Below, piece by piece: positions 6,675 through 8,768 of a stretch of DNA of 8,768 bases. Origin of the DNA: Thermoflavifilum sp. Lineage in GTDB: Bacteria; Bacteroidota; Bacteroidia; Chitinophagales; Chitinophagaceae. The position numbers were made by a program, and so were the translations under genes. The notes under the pieces are model-generated. The model saw only the letters and a program-made list of their open reading frames with translations. It made no database searches and was not told where the DNA came from. Location: assembly GCA_019683625.1 (NCBI GenBank), contig JADGHY010000074.1, positions 1 to 8,768 on the forward strand. Reading direction: 5' to 3'. Position 1 is the stretch's first letter; each line of letters starts with the position of its first letter.

Positions 6675-7757
6675 CTATCCTGCAGAGGGAACATCATTTT
6701 TATTGTTTCCATCTTGCTGGAAAATATTTCTGATGGCACCCAGAGAGCCTAGTACGCCTGACGCCTCGTAGGGGATATAAATCACCTTATTATCCTTACC
6801 GGAAACCATTTCGCGGAGGGTTTCAATATATTTTACAGCAATAAGGTAGGCCGCCGGATCACCTTTGCTTTCCTTGATGGTGTCGGTGATGAGTTGAATA
6901 GATTTCGCCTCTGCTTCTGCCACTTTCAGCCGAGCCTCTGCTTCCCCTTCGGCGCGCAAAATGGCAGCTTGTTTATCCCCTTCTGCTTTTGCAATCTCAG
7001 CTTCTTTTTGCCCCTCTGCCACCAGCACAGCCGATGTTTTTTGGCCCTCGGCTTCCAGGATGGCTGCCCTGCGGTCTCGTTCGGCTCGCATCTGCTTTTC
7101 CATAGCGCCCCTGATATCTGCGGGAGGAGAAATTTCCTGAAGCTCCACCCGGTTGATTTTTACCCCCCATTTGTCTGTGGCTTCATCCAGGACGGTTTTT
7201 AATTTGGTGTTGATGGTTTCCCGAGAAACAAGTGTTTGATCCAGATCCAGCTCGCCAATTACACTTCTCAGGGTGGTAAGGGTAAGTTTTTCAATGGCAT
7301 CAGGGAGATTGGCAATTTCATACACGGCTTTCACGGGATCTGTGATTTGAAAATAGAGCAAGGCGTCAATGGTAATGGTTACGTTATCCTTGGTAATTAC
7401 ATTTTGCCGGGGAAAATCATATACTGTTTCTCGCAAGTCAATTCTCTCCACTTCTGTATTTCGGATGGTTTTTTTACCTGAAACATCGGTATACACATAG
7501 CGCCAGACAATGCGCCTCGGCTTGTCAAAAAATGGCCATACAATGTTTACACCGCTTTGGAGCGTGCGGTGATATTTGCCCAGCCGTTCAATGACAAGGG
7601 TTTCGGCCTGCCTGACGATGCGAAATCCGCGGATGACCATGATAATGACCATCACTGCCAGATATATGAGTATGATAAGTCCGATAAGGCCACCCACACT
7701 TGTGGTATCCGTTTGATCATCGATTAACGGGAGATAAGATAGCACGGAGTATGCCAT
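6675..7757 (-). CDS. SPFH/band-7 (stomatin-like) membrane protein
   Basis: A stomatin/prohibitin/flotillin-superfamily protein, closest in layout to the QmcA type, expected to oligomerise at the cytoplasmic membrane face and scaffold membrane microdomains. In 360 residues there is a short N-terminus, one membrane segment (about 22-43), and an SPFH domain (about 45-210) including QAETLVIERLGKYHRTLQSG (50-69), DNVTITIDALLYFQITDP (124-141) and WGVKINRVELQEISPP (197-212). An Ala/Glu-rich helical stalk (about 220-285) repeats AEG units (AEGQK, AEGQK, AEGDK, AEGEAEA), and a Gly/Asn-rich tail follows. It lies 12 bp downstream of nfeD and is surely co-transcribed with it; such pairs are widely conserved. 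Its 3' end faces the anti-sigma gene with 8 bp between stop codons and no visible terminator. Confidence 0.93.
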   Translation of the reverse strand: MAYSVLSYLPLIDDQTDTTSVGGLIGLIILIYLAVMVIIMVIRGFRIVRQAETLVIERLGKYHRTLQSGVNIVWPFFDKPRRIVWRYVYTDVSGKKTIRNTEVERIDLRETVYDFPRQNVITKDNVTITIDALLYFQITDPVKAVYEIANLPDAIEKLTLTTLRSVIGELDLDQTLVSRETINTKLKTVLDEATDKWGVKINRVELQEISPPADIRGAMEKQMRAERDRRAAILEAEGQKTSAVLVAEGQKEAEIAKAEGDKQAAILRAEGEAEARLKVAEAEAKSIQLITDTIKESKGDPAAYLIAVKYIETLREMVSGKDNKVIYIPYEASGVLGSLGAIRNIFQQDGNNKNDVPSAG

Positions 7758-7769
7758 AAAACGGGAGTT

Positions 7770-8216
7770 TTACAGGGGTTGAACAATTAATTTATTTCCA
7801 GAAATGTTTAACACCTTCACTTTTGAGCCTGCCGGAATCTTTTGTGCATTGTGGCTCATTGCACCCCACTCTTCACCCCGAACCTTCACCCGGCCGGTAT
7901 GAGCATCCGGGTCAATGTCTTCAATTACGCGGCATACCATACCGATAAGGGCATAAACATTTGTCTCAACCAATCCTCCTTTAGGTGCCATGTGCCTGAG
8001 AAAGAACGGACGGATGGTAACAAAAGCGATGACGGTGAATATGATGAAAGATAGCAACTGAAGCTCTACGCCGATCCCCAGTAAACTGATAAGGCTGGTG
8101 AGCAATGCAGCAAAACCAAAACATAGCAGCACAAAACCGGAAAATAACAATTCGAGCAGCATAAGTACAATTGCTCCTATCAACCAATAAAACCAGAAAT
8201 AAGCAAGAAAGCCCAT
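7770..8216 (-). CDS. NfeD-family membrane protein (short form)
   Basis: Partner of SPFH proteins: short NfeD proteins sit in the membrane and expose an OB-fold domain thought to interact with or modulate the stomatin-like neighbour. The 148 residues comprise hydrophobic segments at about 7-29, 29-47 and 52-70, then a soluble beta-rich domain (about 82-147) with NVYALIGMVCRVIEDIDP (86-103), TGRVKVRGEEW (107-117) and the final strands AGSKVKVLNISGNKLIVQPL (129-148). The ClpP-like serine protease domain of long NfeD proteins is absent, placing it with the YbbJ/NfeD1b-type short forms. The ATG at 8216 has an A-rich leader without Shine-Dalgarno. It is the first gene of a two-gene operon with the SPFH gene. 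Confidence 0.9.
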   Translation of the reverse strand: MGFLAYFWFYWLIGAIVLMLLELLFSGFVLLCFGFAALLTSLISLLGIGVELQLLSFIIFTVIAFVTIRPFFLRHMAPKGGLVETNVYALIGMVCRVIEDIDPDAHTGRVKVRGEEWGAMSHNAQKIPAGSKVKVLNISGNKLIVQPL

Positions 8217-8534
8217 ACGAAATATTTTGCTTGGGTGACGGATGAGGAATCTGATGGGTAAATGATGGTCAGGAATATGATTTAGGTGAACAGGTGAGCG
8301 GTTTTAAACAGGATAGATGCGTTTTGCCTTTCGTTCCAGTCAAGATAAGCTGATAGACTCACTCAGGCAAAAATATTGGAGAAATATATGGCAAAGAAAA
8401 ACAAAAAGTCAAGTCTTTTCATGGTTTTCCTTTCGCCGTTTTGAAAACCAATTTGCAGGAATCAGCTACATGAAAAAAGATGTATGGGCTGATATGACAA
8501 GCTAATGTCAGGCAAACAGATGAATAAAACTTAG
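8217..8534. other. 318-bp stretch without a convincing gene
   Basis: The stretch between nfeD and the tRNA holds the nfeD leader on the minus strand. A 62-codon plus-strand reading frame (8317-8505) encodes a basic, Trp/Phe/Arg-rich peptide with no recognisable motif; it has no good promoter or ribosome-binding context and is probably fortuitous. A perfect 5-bp dyad, TGACA-6 nt-TGTCA, lies at 8495-8510, about 24 bp past the tRNA 3' end; without a T-run it is not a clear terminator. I see no mobile element or RNA gene here. Confidence 0.5.
8368..8375 (-). promoter_or_regulatory. Possible -7 box for the nfeD-SPFH operon
   Basis: On the minus strand this reads TATTTTTG, an exact TAnnTTTG match. 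A TTTG (plus-strand CAAA at 8392-8395) lies 16 bp upstream, slightly short of the usual 19-21 bp. Initiation here would give a leader of roughly 145-150 nt before the nfeD ATG. The surroundings are AT-rich, so a chance match is possible. Confidence 0.3.
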
Positions 8535-8624
8535 CGGAAAGGGAGGGATTCGAACCCTCGGTTCCGGTTTGGCCGGAACACACGCTCTCCAGGCGTGCCA
8601 GTTAAACCACTCCTGCACCTTTCC
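8535..8624 (-). tRNA. tRNA-Ser (anticodon GGA)
   Basis: A 90-nt class II tRNA read on the minus strand. The acceptor stem pairs GGAAAGG with CCTTTCC, with discriminator G at 8535. The D stem is CAG/CTG with a GG-containing loop. The anticodon stem CACGC/GCGTG encloses loop CTGGAGA with anticodon GGA (8588-8590), reading serine UCC and UCU codons. The long variable arm (TTCCGG/CCGGAA with a 5-nt loop) is diagnostic for Ser/Leu/Tyr-type tRNAs, and the T arm is GAGGG-TTCGAAT-CCCTC. The genome does not encode the 3' CCA (next bases CTA), so it must be added enzymatically. A TATCTTTG promoter box lies just upstream. Confidence 0.97.
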
Positions 8625-8633
8625 AACGGCGAG

Positions 8634-8641
8634 CAAAGATA
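8634..8641 (-). promoter_or_regulatory. -7 box for tRNA-Ser
   Basis: Minus-strand TATCTTTG is an exact TAnnTTTG match ending 9 bp before the mature tRNA 5' end at 8624, so the primary transcript would carry only a few 5' leader bases. A clear -33 TTTG is not seen at 19-21 bp; the nearest TTG (plus-strand CAA at 8656-8658) is 14 bp away. It overlaps the first copy of a 9-bp direct repeat. Confidence 0.6.
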
Positions 8642-8680
8642 GCAAAATTCATTTGCAAGAAATTGAGGTTCGATAGCAAA
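8638..8680. repeat. Pair of 9-bp direct repeats upstream of tRNA-Ser
   Basis: GATAGCAAA occurs at 8638-8646 and again at 8672-8680, 34 bp apart, in the AT-rich region upstream of the tRNA. The first copy overlaps the -7 box by four bases. The copies could be a regulatory or upstream-activating element, but two 9-mers in AT-rich DNA can also arise by chance. Confidence 0.25.
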
Positions 8681-8768
8681 CCGAATGCATGATAATGGAT
8701 TGCTTTTTAAATAAAATCAATGATATCTCTTAAAAGATGGATTTTTTTCTATTTTTATGCTTTTGAAT

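Noticed and set aside
8317..8505. 62-codon plus-strand open frame between nfeD and tRNA-Ser
   Set aside because: No recognised motif, no clear promoter or leader signal, and a composition typical of random AT-rich sequence; kept only as a note in the spacer entry.
8535..8624. tRNA-Ser as an integration site for a mobile element
   Set aside because: No integrase gene and no second copy of the tRNA 3' end is present in the window; the flanking genes are ordinary chromosomal genes.
8693..8768. AT-rich end with T-runs resembling a terminator
   Set aside because: Only a 4-bp ATCT/AGAT pairing is possible before the T-run, too weak for an intrinsic terminator, and the gene it would serve lies outside the window.

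Overview
The window is about 8.8 kb of ordinary bacterial chromosome, apparently from the Bacteroidota and probably from the Chitinophagales/Chitinophagaceae branch. Three things suggest this: several gene starts are preceded by exact TAnnTTTG boxes (the -7 element of this phylum's primary sigma factor), the starts have A-rich leaders rather than Shine-Dalgarno sequences, and the proteins read like Bacteroidota family members. The lineage is inferred from sequence character, not from a database match.

Layout. On the minus strand, mutS (46-2667) encodes a complete mismatch-repair ATPase. A 73-bp divergent spacer separates it from a plus-strand run of housekeeping genes: a SpoU/TrmH-family RNA methyltransferase (2741-3322), a UbiA-family prenyltransferase (3323-4192), ruvX/yqgF (4204-4617, GTG start) and def (4654-5235). 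The first three abut with gaps of 0 and 11 bp. def is 36 bp further on and has its own promoter box overlapping the ruvX stop codon. Next come an ECF sigma factor (5272-5832) and a membrane-bound RskA-like anti-sigma factor (5878-6666), both apparently starting at TTG.

Converging on the anti-sigma gene with only 8 bp between stop codons is a minus-strand pair: nfeD (7770-8216) followed by an SPFH/band-7 membrane protein (6675-7757). This is the widespread NfeD-SPFH partnership of membrane-microdomain scaffolds. A gene-poor stretch (8217-8534) follows, then a minus-strand tRNA-Ser(GGA) (8535-8624) with a good -7 box just upstream, and AT-rich sequence to the window end.

How it works together. 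The left half is core information processing and maintenance: mismatch repair, RNA methylation, a RuvX nuclease, N-terminal deformylation, and probably quinone prenylation. The right half looks envelope-related: a sigma/anti-sigma switch whose anti-sigma is anchored in the inner membrane, beside a membrane-scaffold pair. No mobile element, CRISPR array, prophage or clearly novel system was found. The observations most worth checking are the divergent, nearly leaderless promoters between mutS and the methyltransferase, the adjacent TTG-started sigma and anti-sigma genes, and the placement of NfeD/SPFH against an ECF switch.
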